Shown: one piece after another, positions 52,519 through 62,172 of the stretch | Position numbering within the stretch: the first letter of the stretch is position 1 | Layout of the letters: every line of letters begins with the position of its first letter | NCBI GenBank assembly: GCA_965249205.1 | Contig: CBDFLL010000005.1 | Location: 1,240,001 to 1,304,000 of the forward strand | From: JAQBVV01 sp965249205 | GTDB taxonomy: Bacteria > Acidobacteriota > Vicinamibacteria > Vicinamibacterales > UBA2999 | DNA length: 64,000 bases | Direction of reading: 5' to 3' | The notes under the pieces: model-generated | Databases searched by the model: none | Told to the model about the DNA's origin: nothing | What the model saw: only the letters and a program-made list of their open reading frames with translations | Translations under genes and position numbers: made by a program

Positions 52519-54321
52519 TTACTCTGTCCCCAGCTTCAGCACCGCGAGGAACGCCTCCTGCGGAATCTCGACGCTGCCGACGCGCTTCATCCGCTTCTTG
52601 CCTTCCTTCTGTTTCTCAAGCAGCTTCCGCTTCCGCGAGATGTCACCACCGTAGCATTTCGCAAGCACGTTCTTGCGCATCGCCTTGACCGACTCCCGTG
52701 CAATGATGCGGTTCCCGATCGACGCCTGAATCGCAATCTCGAACATCTGTCGGGGAATCAGCTCGCGCATCTTCGACGCCAGCGCGCGGCCTCGCTCGTA
52801 GGCCGCGTCCCGGTGCACGATGATCGACAGCGCGTCGACCGGCTCGCCGTTCACGAGGATGTCCATCTTGACCAGCGGCGATTCCCAGTAGTCGGTGACG
52901 TGATAATCCAGCGAAGCGTAGCCGCGAGAAATGGTCTTCAGCCTGTCGTAGAAGTCCATGACGACTTCGTTGAACGGAAGCTCGTAGGTGATCAAGACAC
53001 GATCGGATTTCAGGTATTCGAGTTTCTTCTGGACACCGCGCTTGTCCTGGCAGAGCTGCAGGATTGGACCCACATGCGCCGATGGCGTGAGCACCATCGC
53101 GGAAATAACGGGCTCCTCTAGCTTGGTGATACGTCCGGCGTCCGGCAGCTTCGCGGGGCTGTCGATCTCCTCGACCACCCCGTCCGTCGTGGTCACGCGG
53201 TACAACACGCCGGGCGCGGTGGTGACCAGGTCCATGTCGTACTCGCGCTCGAGGCGCTCCTGCACGATCTCCATGTGCAGAAGACCGAGGAAGCCGCACC
53301 GGAAGCCGAATCCGAGTGCGGCGGAGGTTTCCGGTTCGTAGAAGAACGACGCGTCGTTCAATCGCAGCTTGTCGAGCGCCTCGCGCAGCTCCGCGTACTG
53401 ATGCCCTTCGACCGGATAGAGACCGGCGAACACCATCGCCTTCAGCTCAGTGAATCCGGGAAACGCCTCCTGCGCCGGGCGCGCCGTCTCGGTAATCGTA
53501 TCGCCGATCTTCGCGTCGGACACGCGCTTGATGTTCGCGACAATGAAGCCGACCTCGCCCACGCCTAGCTCGTTGACTGGCACGGCTTTGGGCGAGAACA
53601 CGCCAAGCTGATCCACCTCGTAGTCCTGCGCCATGGCCATCAGCCTGACCTTCATCTTGGGCCTGACGACACCGTCAATCACCCGCACGACGATCACGAC
53701 GCCTCGGTACGCGTCGTACCACGAGTCGAAGATCAGGGCCTTGAGCGGTGCGCCGGAGTCACCGGACGGCGCGTTGAAGCGTTCGACGACGGCCTCGAGA
53801 ATCTCAAGAGTGCCGGTGCCTTCTTTCGCGCTCGCCAGCAACGCGTCCGAGCTGTCGAGCCCGATGATGTCTTCGACCTGGCGTTTGCACTCGTCCGGCT
53901 GCGCGCTCGGCAGATCGATCTTGTTGATGACGGGAATGATGTCGAGATCGTTCTCAACCGCCAGATACGCGTTCGCGAGCGTCTGTGCCTCAACCCCCTG
54001 CGCAGCGTCGATCAAGAGCAGCGCACCCTCGCACGCCGCAAGCGACCGCGTGACCTCATAGCTGAAGTCCACGTGCCCGGGCGTATCGATCAGGTTCAGC
54101 ACATACTCCGTGCCATCCTTCGCCGTGTAGTTGAGGCGAACCGGGTGGGCCTTGATGGTGATGCCTCGCTCACGCTCGAGGTCCATCGCGTCCAGCACCT
54201 GCGCCTCCATCTCACGGGCCTCCAACGCGCCCGTGAGCTCAAGAAAACGATCGGCGAGCGTCGACTTGCCATGGTCGATGTGCGCAATGATCGAGAAGTT
54301 CCGAATGTGTGCCTGATCCAT
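52519..54321 (-). CDS. lepA: Elongation factor 4 (LepA)
   Basis: LepA is a ribosome-bound GTPase that acts in initiation or back-translocation. The 600 residues show G1 AHIDHGKSTLADRF, the switch motif ERGITIKAH, G3 DTPGHVDF, G4 NKIDLPSA, EF-G-like domains and the family's own C-terminal domain (KMRELIPRQMFEIAIQASIG; CYGGDISRKRKLLEKQKEGK). Length is standard. lepB follows. Confidence 0.97.
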   Translation of the reverse strand: MDQAHIRNFSIIAHIDHGKSTLADRFLELTGALEAREMEAQVLDAMDLERERGITIKAHPVRLNYTAKDGTEYVLNLIDTPGHVDFSYEVTRSLAACEGALLLIDAAQGVEAQTLANAYLAVENDLDIIPVINKIDLPSAQPDECKRQVEDIIGLDSSDALLASAKEGTGTLEILEAVVERFNAPSGDSGAPLKALIFDSWYDAYRGVVIVVRVIDGVVRPKMKVRLMAMAQDYEVDQLGVFSPKAVPVNELGVGEVGFIVANIKRVSDAKIGDTITETARPAQEAFPGFTELKAMVFAGLYPVEGHQYAELREALDKLRLNDASFFYEPETSAALGFGFRCGFLGLLHMEIVQERLEREYDMDLVTTAPGVLYRVTTTDGVVEEIDSPAKLPDAGRITKLEEPVISAMVLTPSAHVGPILQLCQDKRGVQKKLEYLKSDRVLITYELPFNEVVMDFYDRLKTISRGYASLDYHVTDYWESPLVKMDILVNGEPVDALSIIVHRDAAYERGRALASKMRELIPRQMFEIAIQASIGNRIIARESVKAMRKNVLAKCYGGDISRKRKLLEKQKEGKKRMKRVGSVEIPQEAFLAVLKLGTE

Positions 54322-54488
54322 GGTGTGGCGAACAGGAAATTATACCTGTCCGCCGGTCACAGCTCCCCCCAAGAGACCCGATGTGACGAAAGACACCGGC
54401 CGCCGCTGGTCGACAGATGCCGCGTCGCAGGCTCGAGTCAGATCACCGATTGACAATCCCCGTTCGGCCCGATAACGTGACGCACGCC

Positions 54489-55757
54489 ATGGCCCTTCAC
54501 ACCAAGATTCTCATCGGTCTCCTCACGGGGGCAGTGCTCGGTATCACCGCCAATCTCACAGCCGGCGGCTCCGACGGGCTTGAACGGGTCATCAACCTCT
54601 TCACCGACCCGCTTGGGCGCGTGTGGTTGAACGCGCTCATCATGGTTGTGATCCCGCTCGTCATTTCGACGCTGGCGACCAGCGTGGCGGGACTCGGCTC
54701 GATCTCGAGCGTCGGCAGAATGGGCGGCCTCACGCTGCTGGCGTTCCTGATGTTCACCGCCCTGTCGGCGGGGCTGGGCCTGTTCATGGTGAACGTGATC
54801 CAGCCCGGCGCTGGCCTGGATCCCGAACTCAGGACCCGGTTGATGCAGGCGTACGAAACCGAGTCCACGCAGGCCATGGGGCTGGCGCAGCAGGGCGTCA
54901 GCGTCGACCTGTTCGTGAACATGGTGCCGCGCAATCCGGTCAGCGCCGCGGCCGACTTCAACATGCTCGGCATCATCTTCTTCTCGCTGATGATGGGCGT
55001 CGCCATGACCCGGCTGCCCAAAGACAAGGCAAAGCCGGTGCAGGACTTTCTCCATAGCCTGGCTCACATTTCCATCAGCATCATCGAGATGGTGATGATT
55101 GTGGCGCCGTTCGCCGTGGCCTGCCTCATCTTCAGCGTGACGGGGCGCTTCGGCTTCGACATTCTCTTGAGTCTGGCGACGTATGTCTTCACCGTTCTTG
55201 GCGGGCTCGGGATCTTCATGGTCGTCGTGTATCCGCTCGCGCTGAAATTTATCGCCGGCCGAAGCCCTGCGGCCTTCTACCGAGAGGCCTGGATCGTCAT
55301 CGTCACCGCCTTCTCCACCTCGTCGAGCAACGCGACGCTGCCGACGACGCTTCGTGTCGCCGAGGAAAAACTTGGCGTGCCGAACGAGGTGGCCGGCTTT
55401 GTCGTTCCGCTCGGGGCGACCATGAACATGGACGGCACTGCTCTCTTCGAGGGTGTCACGGTGCTCTTCGTCGCGCAGGTGTTCGGGATTAATCTGGCGC
55501 TTGGCGAGCAACTGCTCGTCGTGTTGATGTCGGTCGTCGTGTCCATTGGCGCAGCCGGTGTGCCGGGAGGCTCCATCCCGCTGCTCATGATCGTCCTGAG
55601 TATGGTTGGCGCTCCAATGGAGGGCATTGCCCTCGTGCTGGGTGTCGATCGGATTCTCGACATGTGTCGCACGACGACGAACGTCACCGGCGACCTCATC
55701 TCCTCGACGATCGTCGCCCGATACGCCGACGTCAAGAACGGCACTTCCATCGTGTGA
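54489..55757 (+). CDS. Dicarboxylate/amino acid:cation symporter (DAACS family)
   Basis: This 422-residue carrier takes up glutamate, aspartate or C4-dicarboxylates with cations. It has about eight membrane helices plus two re-entrant hairpins with SSSNATLPTTLRVAEEKLG, the unwound NMDGTALFEG motif and DRILDMCRTTTNVTGD. I chose the ATG at 54489 (MALHTKILIGLL) because the first helix begins there; an in-frame start at 54417 adds a basic extension. Substrate is not assigned. Confidence 0.93.
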   Translation: MALHTKILIGLLTGAVLGITANLTAGGSDGLERVINLFTDPLGRVWLNALIMVVIPLVISTLATSVAGLGSISSVGRMGGLTLLAFLMFTALSAGLGLFMVNVIQPGAGLDPELRTRLMQAYETESTQAMGLAQQGVSVDLFVNMVPRNPVSAAADFNMLGIIFFSLMMGVAMTRLPKDKAKPVQDFLHSLAHISISIIEMVMIVAPFAVACLIFSVTGRFGFDILLSLATYVFTVLGGLGIFMVVVYPLALKFIAGRSPAAFYREAWIVIVTAFSTSSSNATLPTTLRVAEEKLGVPNEVAGFVVPLGATMNMDGTALFEGVTVLFVAQVFGINLALGEQLLVVLMSVVVSIGAAGVPGGSIPLLMIVLSMVGAPMEGIALVLGVDRILDMCRTTTNVTGDLISSTIVARYADVKNGTSIV

Positions 55758-55932
55758 CGCCCGCGGGCCGGAGGCTCTGGCCCAGGATACCCACTACCGC
55801 TTCAGACTCCAGCGTCAACGCCCGTGATCGGGACACGACCAGAATCAGCTAGCGCCGATTTCACGTGTACCGAGTCTCGGTCGTGGTGCTCCCGCGGGTG
55901 GTGAGGGGCCTGCCACCCACCGGCGCATCGTG

Positions 55933-57072
<1,140 letters not shown>

Positions 57073-57107
57073 AGGCTCACCCCTCACCCCTGGGACCGTC
57101 GCCCAAG

Positions 57108-57310
57108 CAGCCCGTGGTGAAAGTCCGGCGTCGCACTGAGACGAGCGAGGCGCCTCGCGCGGGGTCTGCTCGGTCGTGGCACACGTGCGGAATCCGCGCT
57201 CGTGGACAAGGCGCGACGACCGAGAATACCGTCCGTATTCGACGGAGGAGCAACGCGAGCCACGAGCCTGCATCGTTCGTCGGATGCAGGCGAACTTTCA
57301 CCACGGGCTG
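57108..57310. repeat. MITE-like inverted-repeat element, copy C (best preserved)
   Basis: This 203-bp element has perfect 17-bp inverted ends, CAGCCCGTGGTGAAAGT at 57108-57124 and its complement at 57294-57310. The flanks are CAAG (57104-57107) and CTAG (57311-57314). Both the CTAG flank and the first bases resemble the ends of the IS at 5757. It has no gene. It lies between citrate synthase and the GT2 gene, and the GT2 stop codon (57311-57313) falls in the CTAG flank. Confidence 0.85.
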
Positions 57311-58798
57311 CTAGACTTCTTCGGGCTTCAGCATGGCGTCGCCGCCGGAGAACTGCTGAACGATGGATAGCAGCGACGTGTAGAGGAACCCGATCTGAAA
57401 GAGCACGAGGAATGGCACCGTGCCGTAGATCCCGTTGGCCAGGGCGTAAAAGACCGTGGCGGTGAAGTAGAGGCCGAGCGTGAGCTCGACCATCGGCTGG
57501 ATCACATCACTCTGCCGGTATTTCTTGCCGATCCAGTCATCGGCCTGTTGCTCGATGCAGTACTTCGGCGTGCGCGCGAACTCGCTCTGCTGGTTGAACA
57601 ACGCCTCGAGGACGGCGCGCGTGTTGTTGATCGTGAGACCGATACCGATCGACATCAGGAACGGCAGATACTTCAGCCGGGTCGTCCAGTCCGCGTGTAA
57701 CTCCCGCTGACAGACCATGTAGAAGTTGGCCACCGACGCTGTCGCCGCAAAAAACAACGGCACGTCGATGAGCAGCATCTCGTACAAGCCCATGTTGTAG
57801 CGAATGACCATTGCCGGCGCCATGAGCACCGACAGTACGCACATCAACAGATAGTTGAAGTTCGCAGTCAGGTGAAAGCACGCCTCCGCCTTTACACGGA
57901 TCGGCAAGTCGGAGCGCAGAATGCGAGGCAACAGCTTGCGGCACGTCTGAATCGAGCCCTTCGCCCAGCGGTGCTGCTGTGACTTGAAGGCGTTCATCTC
58001 GACCGGCACCTCGGCTGGTGCAACCAGATCCTGCAGAAACACGAACCGCCAGCCCCGTAGCTGCGCCCGGTAACTCAGATCCAGATCCTCAGTCAGCGTG
58101 TCGTGCTGCCAGCCACCGGCGTCCACAATCGCCGACCGGCGCCAGATGCCCGCGGTGCCATTGAAGTTGAAGCACAGGCCGGCACGGCTGCGACTTCCGT
58201 GCTCGAGCACGAAATGGCCGTCCAACAGAATCGATTGAATCTTCGTGAGCAGCGAGTAGTGCTGGTTGACATGGCCCCAGCGTGCCTGGACCATCGCCAC
58301 CTTCGGATCGGTGAAGAACTGCACGCTTCGGAGCAGGAAATCTGCAGTGGGAATGAAGTCGGCGTCGAAAACCGCAACGAACTCACCTTCGGCGACGTGA
58401 AGCCCAGCCTCAAGCGCCCCGGCCTTGTAACCGGTGCGGTCTGCGCGGTGCAGATAAGTAATCTTGATGCCCGCTGCGGCCTGGCGACGCACGGCGCGCT
58501 CCGCGACAACGGTCGTTTCATCAACCGAATCGTCCAATACCTGAATTTCAAGCAGCTCTCGCGGATAGTCCAGCTTGCATACAGCCTCGATCAGGCGTTC
58601 GGCAACGTACATCTCGTTGTAGATCGGAAGCTGCACGGTGACGCGCGGAAGCGTCTCGAAGGCCCCCAGCGGCGTGGGCGGGTGATCCTTGTGCTTCATG
58701 TACAGGTAGACGAGGTAGTAACGATGCCACCCGTACACCGCCAGAATGACGAGCACAAAGAAATAGACGGCGAGCGTCAGCGTTTCAATCGGGGTCAT
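57311..58798 (-). CDS. Processive family 2 glycosyltransferase (cellulose-synthase-like)
   Basis: The 495-residue membrane protein has an N-terminal helix (about 5-25), a GT2 catalytic domain (about 45-290) with VLDDSVDETT, VFDADFIPTADFLLRS, TEDLDLSYRAQLRGW and QQHRWAKGSIQ (the D, DxD, TED and QxxRW set), and four or more C-terminal helices. It probably polymerises a beta-linked glycan across the inner membrane; the sugar is not predictable. No BcsB or other synthase partner is adjacent. A TATAAT lies at 58835-58840. Confidence 0.92.
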   Translation of the reverse strand: MTPIETLTLAVYFFVLVILAVYGWHRYYLVYLYMKHKDHPPTPLGAFETLPRVTVQLPIYNEMYVAERLIEAVCKLDYPRELLEIQVLDDSVDETTVVAERAVRRQAAAGIKITYLHRADRTGYKAGALEAGLHVAEGEFVAVFDADFIPTADFLLRSVQFFTDPKVAMVQARWGHVNQHYSLLTKIQSILLDGHFVLEHGSRSRAGLCFNFNGTAGIWRRSAIVDAGGWQHDTLTEDLDLSYRAQLRGWRFVFLQDLVAPAEVPVEMNAFKSQQHRWAKGSIQTCRKLLPRILRSDLPIRVKAEACFHLTANFNYLLMCVLSVLMAPAMVIRYNMGLYEMLLIDVPLFFAATASVANFYMVCQRELHADWTTRLKYLPFLMSIGIGLTINNTRAVLEALFNQQSEFARTPKYCIEQQADDWIGKKYRQSDVIQPMVELTLGLYFTATVFYALANGIYGTVPFLVLFQIGFLYTSLLSIVQQFSGGDAMLKPEEV

Positions 58799-58834
58799 TC
58801 GACGGGATCACTCACTTTGAAGGCACAGGCCGTG

Positions 58835-58840
58835 ATTATA
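58835..58840 (-). promoter_or_regulatory. -10 box of the GT2 gene
   Basis: A perfect TATAAT on the minus strand predicts a start near 58828 and a leader of about 30 bases. No convincing -35 box is visible. Confidence 0.45.
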
Positions 58841-58918
58841 CTGCCGGGTTCAGCCAAATAAACGCAACCCGCCCATCATGACTATCATGACCCTGGTGCA
58901 TGACTCCGGCTGCCTCAG

Positions 58919-59677
58919 ATGACCGCGCACGAGTTGCAGGAATTGTTTGATCGCGTCCAACGGGGCGAGCTCGACCCGTCCTCTGCCGCGGGTCTCATTC
59001 TCACCGCGCTTCGTGCCGCGCCGTTTGAGGACATGGGATTTGCGCGTGTCGACACGCACCGGGAGCTTCGGCAGGGATTCCCGGAGGTGATTCTTGGGCT
59101 CGGCAAGACACCGGGCCAGATCGCGGCCATCGCTGAGCGGATCGTGGGGCGTGGGCAGGCGCTGCTGGTCACGCGCGCGGAGCCGGACGCCTATAGCGCG
59201 GTCTCGGCCCGGCTGCCCAACGCCACCTACCACGCGACCGCGCGCGCAATCACCCTGGCGCAGGGCGACATGCCGGCGGGAAAGGGCACGATTCTCATCA
59301 CCTGTGCCGGCACCTCTGACCTTCCGGTCGCGGAAGAGGCGGCGGTGACTGCAGAGCTGATGGGCAACACCGTCGACCGCCTCTACGATGTCGGCGTCGC
59401 CGGACTGCATCGGCTGCTGGCCGAACAGACGCAGCTCCATAGTGCGCGCGTGATCGTCGTGATCGCCGGAATGGAGGGCGCGCTGCCCAGCGTCGTCGCC
59501 GGATTGGTCAAGGTGCCTGTCATCGCGGTCCCGACAAGCGTGGGTTATGGGGCGAGCTTCGGCGGCGTGGCGGCGCTGCTCGGCATGCTGAACAGCTGCG
59601 CGAACGGCGTCTCAGTCGTCAATATCGACAACGGCTTCGGCGCTGCCTGTATGGCCAGCCTGATCAATCATCTGTAA
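58919..59677 (+). CDS. larB: LarB, nickel-pincer nucleotide synthesis carboxylase
   Basis: LarB carboxylates and hydrolyses nicotinic acid adenine dinucleotide, the first step to the nickel-pincer cofactor of lactate racemase-type enzymes. The 252-residue protein shows the PurE-like C-terminal domain: ITCAGTSDLPVAEEAAVTAE, VVIAGMEGALPSVVAGLV, VPTSVGYGASFGGVAALLGMLNSCA and VVNIDNGFGAA. No larC or larE gene is in the window. It lies 23 bases upstream of mutS2. Confidence 0.93.
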   Translation: MTAHELQELFDRVQRGELDPSSAAGLILTALRAAPFEDMGFARVDTHRELRQGFPEVILGLGKTPGQIAAIAERIVGRGQALLVTRAEPDAYSAVSARLPNATYHATARAITLAQGDMPAGKGTILITCAGTSDLPVAEEAAVTAELMGNTVDRLYDVGVAGLHRLLAEQTQLHSARVIVVIAGMEGALPSVVAGLVKVPVIAVPTSVGYGASFGGVAALLGMLNSCANGVSVVNIDNGFGAACMASLINHL

Positions 59678-59700
59678 CAGGCCGTGAGTCGAGAGTACTG

Positions 59701-62169
59701 ATGCAACCGGGCACACTGCGAGCCCTCGAATTCGATCGCGTCGTCTCGGTTGTCAGAGGCCTGGCAGTGACGCCGACCGGGGATGACCGGCTGGCAGCGC
59801 TGCATCCCTCGATCGACGCGGCGGAGATCTCTGCCTTGCAGCGGGCCACCACCGAGGGCACCCGCTTTCTCGCCGACCGCCCGGGCTTTCCGCTCCGCGC
59901 CCCCACGGAACTCGACGCCATTCTTGAGGCGCTCGCCGTTGATGGCCGCGCGCTCGAATCGCTGCGCCTGCTCGCGGTGGCCACCTACCTCGAATCGATC
60001 GAACAGTCGCGCGACGTTGTTGCAGCACTTGGGGACACGTTTCCGGTACTTCGCAGACTGGTCGAGGCCGTCGCGTCGTTCGCAGGAGAGATCGCCGACG
60101 TCAGGCGGAAGATCGACCCCTCCGGCGAAGTTGTGGACGACGCCAGCCCGGCGCTCGCTGGCATCCGGGAACGCCTGCGAAAACAGCGGGCGCGCCTCCG
60201 CACCACTCTCGAGTCTTTCCTGCGAGGACGGGACACGGCCAAGTACCTGCAGGAGCAGGTCGTCACCGACCGCAACGGCCGATATGTACTCACCGTGCGT
60301 GCCGAGCACCGGTCGGCCGTGCCAGGCATCGTGCACGGCGCATCCGCCAGCGGCGCCAGCCTCTTTCTTGAACCGCTCGGCACCGTGGACATCAATAACG
60401 AGATCGTGACGCTCGAAGAGCAGGAGCGCGACGAGGTGCGTCGTATCTTGCTCGCGCTGACCGATGGCTTCCGACACCGCCCGGATGAAGTCCGACGCAC
60501 GATCGACGTCGCCACCGAGTTGGATCTGATCCAGGCCCGCGCCCGTTTCTCGTATCTCGTGGGCGGCATTGAGCCGGCGGTTTCCGACGACGGCACGATC
60601 GAGCTGCGCGGTGCGCGCCATCCACTACTCATGCGAACGGTCAACGAACGACTGGACGGCGACGCCCGCTCCTCCTCTCCCGACCCGGTTCCGGTGGACA
60701 TCCTGTTGCTGCCCCCGGCGCACGTGCTCGTGATCGCAGGTCCCAATACCGGGGGCAAGACGGTCGCGCTCAAAACGGCGGGTCTACTGGCGGCGATGGC
60801 GCAGACCGGCCTGCATATTCCGGTCGAACCTGGCTCACGGCTGCCGGTATTCCGCTCGGTGTTTGCCGACATTGGCGACGAGCAGTCGATCTCCGCCAGC
60901 CTCAGCACCTTTTCGGCGCACATCGCGAACGTGGTCTCGATGGACCGCAACCTGGCACTCCCTGGACTGGTGCTGCTGGACGAGGTGGGAGCCGGCACGG
61001 ACCCGTCTGAGGGCGGTGCGCTGGGCATCGCGATCATCGATCACTTCCGTCAGCGCGGCGCGCACCTGATTGCCACCACCCACTACGACTCACTCAAGTC
61101 GTACGCCTCCGCGACTGCCGAGGTGGCCAGGGCCGCGTTCGGGTTTAACCCCGATACGTTCGCGCCCACCTACCGAATCATGTACGGATCGCCGGGCCGG
61201 AGTCTCGCCATCGAGATCGCCGCCCGCCTGGGGATGCCACCGTCGGTCATCGCGACGGCTCGCGATAACCTGACCGAACCCGAGAAGCAACTTGCCGAGC
61301 ACCTGGCGCGGATCGACAGTGAGCTGAGCGTGATCGAGCAGGAGCGGCAGACGCTTGCACAAGAGCGCCTGGCGGTAGCCGCTGCCGAGAGCAAGCTGCG
61401 CCGGCGCGAGGACAGGGTGCGCGACCGCGAAGACAAGGTACGTCGCCGGATCCACGCCAAGCTGGACGACCACCTGCGCGACGCGCGACGTCAGATAGAC
61501 ACCGTGATTGAAGGTCTGAAGACACGCGCGGCCGCCCTCTCGGAACAGGCCGCGATACGACTGAAGAGCGGCGACCGGCTGCGCGTGGCCGGCGTGAGTA
61601 CCGGTGACACGGGCGCGTCGCGCGCGGCCGCGCGCGCCGCGCTCGATCAGATTGCCGACCGGGTGAAAGGCGTGACGTCCGACGAGACGCCGTCCGCTGA
61701 GGCGGAGGCCGCGCAGCCGGCCGGGCCCGTCGAGGTTGGATCTCGCGTGACCGTCGGGGTCCTGGGCGTCGAAGGCACGGTCATCGAGCTGCACGGCACA
61801 CGCGCCGAAGTCGACGTACGTGGCAAGCGACTACGCGCCGCGCTGGGCGATCTTCGAGCCATCGCGGGATCACCACCGCCGAGCAGGGTCAGCGTCAGCG
61901 TCGATCTCCAGCCACGCGAGGGGCTGTTGTCGGAGCTAAATGTGATCGGTTCGACAGCGGAGGACACTGTGGCCCGACTCGAGAAATTCCTCGACGAATC
62001 GATGTCGACCGATCTGCTCGAACTGCGCATCGTACATGGCCACGGCACCGGGACACTCCGACGGGCTGTGGCGGAGTTCCTCAAGCAGCATCCGCTCGTG
62101 GAACGGTTCGAGCCGGCTCCACAGAACCAGGGCGGAAGCGGCGCAACGATCGCGTATTTGAAGGACTGA
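59701..62169 (+). CDS. mutS2: MutS2 family ATPase/endonuclease
   Basis: MutS2 acts in recombination control and in rescue of collided ribosomes. The 822-residue protein has the core domains, an ABC-type ATPase with Walker A VIAGPNTGGKTVALKTAG and Walker B LVLLDEVGAGTDPSEGG, a long coiled-coil (about 520-640) and a C-terminal Smr domain (about 745-822) with LRIVHGHGTGTLRRAV. dnaG follows after three bases. Confidence 0.95.
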   Translation: MQPGTLRALEFDRVVSVVRGLAVTPTGDDRLAALHPSIDAAEISALQRATTEGTRFLADRPGFPLRAPTELDAILEALAVDGRALESLRLLAVATYLESIEQSRDVVAALGDTFPVLRRLVEAVASFAGEIADVRRKIDPSGEVVDDASPALAGIRERLRKQRARLRTTLESFLRGRDTAKYLQEQVVTDRNGRYVLTVRAEHRSAVPGIVHGASASGASLFLEPLGTVDINNEIVTLEEQERDEVRRILLALTDGFRHRPDEVRRTIDVATELDLIQARARFSYLVGGIEPAVSDDGTIELRGARHPLLMRTVNERLDGDARSSSPDPVPVDILLLPPAHVLVIAGPNTGGKTVALKTAGLLAAMAQTGLHIPVEPGSRLPVFRSVFADIGDEQSISASLSTFSAHIANVVSMDRNLALPGLVLLDEVGAGTDPSEGGALGIAIIDHFRQRGAHLIATTHYDSLKSYASATAEVARAAFGFNPDTFAPTYRIMYGSPGRSLAIEIAARLGMPPSVIATARDNLTEPEKQLAEHLARIDSELSVIEQERQTLAQERLAVAAAESKLRRREDRVRDREDKVRRRIHAKLDDHLRDARRQIDTVIEGLKTRAAALSEQAAIRLKSGDRLRVAGVSTGDTGASRAAARAALDQIADRVKGVTSDETPSAEAEAAQPAGPVEVGSRVTVGVLGVEGTVIELHGTRAEVDVRGKRLRAALGDLRAIAGSPPPSRVSVSVDLQPREGLLSELNVIGSTAEDTVARLEKFLDESMSTDLLELRIVHGHGTGTLRRAVAEFLKQHPLVERFEPAPQNQGGSGATIAYLKD

Positions 62170-62172
62170 CGT

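Noticed and set aside
57073..57273. 67-residue N-terminal extension of citrate synthase
   Set aside because: It is the translated repeat element at 57108-57310; the family N-terminus begins at the ATG 57072.
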